From the NCBI GenBank assembly GCA_018697195.1, contig JAGMWU010000110.1, positions 1-64,000 on the forward strand: a stretch of DNA of 64,000 bases, given 5' to 3'. Within the stretch, counting starts at the first letter, position 1, and each line of letters opens with the position of its first letter. Below the pieces are notes generated by a model. The model had not been told where the DNA came from. It made no database searches and saw only the letters and a program-made list of their open reading frames with translations. A program made the translations under genes and the position numbers. This DNA comes from Certhia americana (Eukaryota > Chordata > Aves > Passeriformes > Certhiidae). Positions 62,201 through 64,000 of this stretch are shown here, one piece after another.

Positions 62201-63114
62201 CAGAATTTCTATTGCCGCAAGCAGTTTCCAAAAAAACCTCCACCACTTCACCACCCACGCACACACACACGAAACACTCCTGTTGTTAGAGATGATCAAA
62301 AATCAAATGAGAAACTAAGTTCAAATTCTCTAGAAAACAAAAGGTAATTTCCCCATCACTGCACTGATTCCGTGGGAAGAATTTTTGGGGAAATTTTTGG
62401 CTGAAAATAGTTACACCTACAAGTACATAATGCAGCAAAATGAAAATCAATGGTGCATAGGGTTTCCCAGGCAACCTCTTATCAATTGTCTGTTTCTTGG
62501 TGATACTGTTCACTGCAATATAAAACCTTGAACACTTTCATCTGCTGCAGACTGAAAGAAGGGGGGTGGCAGAGGGAATCACCCAAATGAGAGGCTTATG
62601 AATAAATGACTTCTTATAAGACTATTTTGATTCCTCTGAATAATTTCCAATCTATCGGAGTGCAAGGACTGGTTGTCAAGCAATGTATTAAAGTATGAAG
62701 AGAATTTATTATCCTAAATACGAAAGTATTTTCAGTTTCCTATAGAAAATATATCTCATATTTAAAAAAATATTTCCTGGCAGCCCTGTGAAATATTTCT
62801 GGCTTCTTTCATAGTTCTGTTCTGTCACTCACATCTATTATGACTTGCACCTCCTGAGGTTTCGCAAGAAGAAATGCCAATCATGCTGCAGACATACATA
62901 AATAATCACTTTGCTGGAATCAGCCTCAAAGAGCTAGGCATCAGGAAAAGCAATCTGATGCCCTGATGTTCTCTTCTCACCATAAAGGTTGCCTTGTTTA
63001 TAAATTCTCCTTGAGAAGGGGAACAGAGAGTTGCTGAGGGCTGTGCTCTCACCTTGCAGATTTGCCTGATGGTATCACAAAGGGCTGGAAGTCCTAGTGA
63101 AGCAGAAAGCTTAT
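56216..63114. other. Unique AT-rich sequence, no gene recognised
   Basis: About 6.9 kb with no recognisable exon, RNA or dispersed repeat. Frames reach 104 codons (60321-60635 minus, low-complexity Phe run). Minor items: a 19-base direct repeat at 58943-58961 and 58967-58985 (24-base period), an AT-rich run near 59590-59650, a purine-rich run near 60506-60560, a small cccttctagagg duplication near 61320-61367, and a short CA run near 62254-62270. Confidence 0.5.
58943..58985. repeat. Short tandem duplication, 24-base period
   Basis: aataactaattcttggagg occurs at 58943-58961 and again, identical, at 58967-58985. It is a local slippage-type duplication. Confidence 0.85.
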
Positions 63115-63471
63115 TGTTTTGGGTTAGGGTAAATAGGGGAGGAAATTTTCAAAAGGGTCTCTCTAGAAAACAAATTCAAGTGGCTTCTCCTCCAATTGGT
63201 TCAAGAAAAGATTTCCTTGGAGAAAAATGGAAAATACCTGTTTATCTGACGAGCAAAGTACTGATAAATATGGTAAAATGAATAATATCGAACAATGGAA
63301 CCTCTCAGTGTTCTGAAGAGATGGCAAATTCAGGAAGTCCTTGTCGTGGGCTGTAGCCCAGCTCGCTCAGACTCTCATCAGTCCCTCTGGCACTGAAAAT
63401 GCCGCGTCCTGGCCCCGGTGGGCCACAGGTGCAAGCTCCCGGTACTTTTCTGGGCTTTCAGTCCAGAGCAG
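63115..63471 (+). mobile_element. LTR element, part 1 (relative of 32670-33305)
   Basis: Plus-strand sequence starting TGTTTTGGGTTAGGGTAAAT at 63115. It aligns in reverse complement with 33305 downward to about 32950. Shared blocks include 'ttcaggaagtccttgtcgtg' (63330-63349) and 'tttctgggctttcagtccag' (63447-63466). It is interrupted at 63471 by a solo LTR and resumes at 63895. No viral gene is seen. The TG start and the repeat relation suggest an LTR, probably ERV-derived. Confidence 0.75.
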
Positions 63472-63894
63472 TGTGGTAGAAAGGTAAATAAATTATAAAA
63501 GAAAGGCCTCATAAAATCAGGCCTTGCCCTGCTAAATTAATAGCTAGTTTGTCATTTCTATATGCAGCTAAAGTTTACAGGTTCTCATGTGAAAACAGTC
63601 TGGGAAATGAGTGTTTGTTAGCAAAACAAACTATTCCTGGGTGAAAAACGATTACAACAGCAGTAAATAAGAAACCTGTCTCATGGGAATCAGGAAATAA
63701 AATGTGTAAACTAACCAAGAATAGAGAGATATGATGGAAAAAAGCAAAATACCTTTTACTAACCAATGAGTGAATTGCACGCCTTTGGTGAAAGGAATGT
63801 ATAAAAGGGAAAATGTGGGAAAATAAAAGCTTTTTTCTCCCTTGGAACTTTTGGTAGTTACTGCGTCATGATCACCTCTACAGCAACAGAGCAG
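63466..63894. repeat. 6-bp target duplication of the nested solo LTR
   Basis: GAGCAG at 63466-63471 and again at 63889-63894, directly flanking the TG...CA ends. The related copy at 32.9 kb has one GAGCAG at this place and no insert, which confirms the insertion and its edges. Confidence 0.93.
63472..63888 (+). mobile_element. Solo LTR (417 bp) nested in another LTR
   Basis: A complete LTR, TGTGGTAGAA...ACAGCAACA, with TGT/ACA termini and a perfect 6-bp target duplication. A clean TATA box (tataaaag, 63800-63807) is followed closely by an AATAAA signal (63822-63827) and a U5 of about 60 bases, fixing plus orientation. TATA and poly(A) signal are only about 20 bases apart, so R would be very short or poly(A) addition lies well downstream. 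The 6-bp duplication suits ERVK/beta-like or alpha-like integration. Intact ends suggest relative youth. The family is not identified. The minus frames at 63575-63900 are antisense noise. Confidence 0.9.
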
Positions 63895-64000
63895 GGCCAA
63901 TCAGTTCCAAAAAAAAGAAAAGCCACAGGCCAGGGAATTTCTCTGCCTCAGTTAGCTAAAAAACTAACTAAAAGCAAAGGAGAGCTCTCACCCACTGCAC
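63895..64000 (+). mobile_element. LTR element, part 2 (cut by window end)
   Basis: This continues 63115-63471 after the nested LTR. 'gcctcagttagctaaaaaac' (63945-63964) and 'ggagagctctcaccc' match the reverse complement of the 32850-32935 stretch ('cagctagctaaaaacctgac' there). The element runs past the window end, so its 3' edge and any internal viral sequence cannot be judged. Confidence 0.72.

Overview
The window looks like an AT-rich, gene-poor stretch of a bird chromosome, most likely from a passerine. The evidence is the repeat content. There are about eleven fragments of CR1-type LINEs, several still ending in the octamer-like 3' tail (ATTCTGTG type). There are ERVL-type LTRs and smaller TG...CA solo LTRs with 6-bp target duplications. 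There is also a nuclear copy of mitochondrial ND2/ND4L/ND4 that reads in the vertebrate mitochondrial code and is closest in content to bird mtDNA. I found no host protein-coding exon, tRNA, rRNA or CRISPR array. Nearly all longer open frames lie in repeats, antisense to repeats, or are what chance allows.

Layout. 1-6.0 kb: unique AT-rich sequence with a CR1 tail (2.57 kb), a perfect 28-bp palindrome (5.52 kb) and a CR1 scrap (5.8 kb). 6.03-7.25 kb: a CR1 3' half split by a clean 335-bp solo LTR with a 6-bp target duplication. 7.2-14.4 kb: nothing recognised apart from T runs. 14.4-15.35 kb: a decayed CR1, followed by a 58-bp tandem duplication. 20.4-20.97 kb: a solo ERVL LTR. 23.65-24.63 kb: a two-piece mitochondrial insertion, with ND2 on the minus strand joined back-to-back to ND4L-ND4 on the plus strand. 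27.7 kb: a 48-nt A run. 31.58-33.74 kb: a minus-strand CR1 interrupted by an LTR of about 0.64 kb. 38.6-42.1 kb: two plus-strand CR1 fragments. 43.5 kb: a minus-strand CR1 tail. 47.2-48.26 kb: a plus-strand CR1-like LINE.

49.5-55.43 kb: a decayed minus-strand ERVL provirus with both LTRs, gag-like, protease and RT remnants, whose RT is split by a 2-kb CR1 that carries a second CR1 3' end. 55.5-56.2 kb: an old plus-strand LINE carrying a 64-bp copy of the provirus gag region. 63.1 kb to the window end: an inverted relative of the 32.7-33.3 kb LTR, itself carrying a 417-bp solo LTR with a perfect 6-bp target duplication.

The pieces do not work together as a pathway. The window is a layered record of insertions: CR1 into ERVL, LTR into CR1, LTR into LTR, and mtDNA into the nuclear genome. 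I see no new functional system. The most unusual items are the back-to-back two-piece mitochondrial insert, the 64-bp gag duplication outside the provirus, and the inverted LTR and CR1 pairs about 30 and 25 kb apart.
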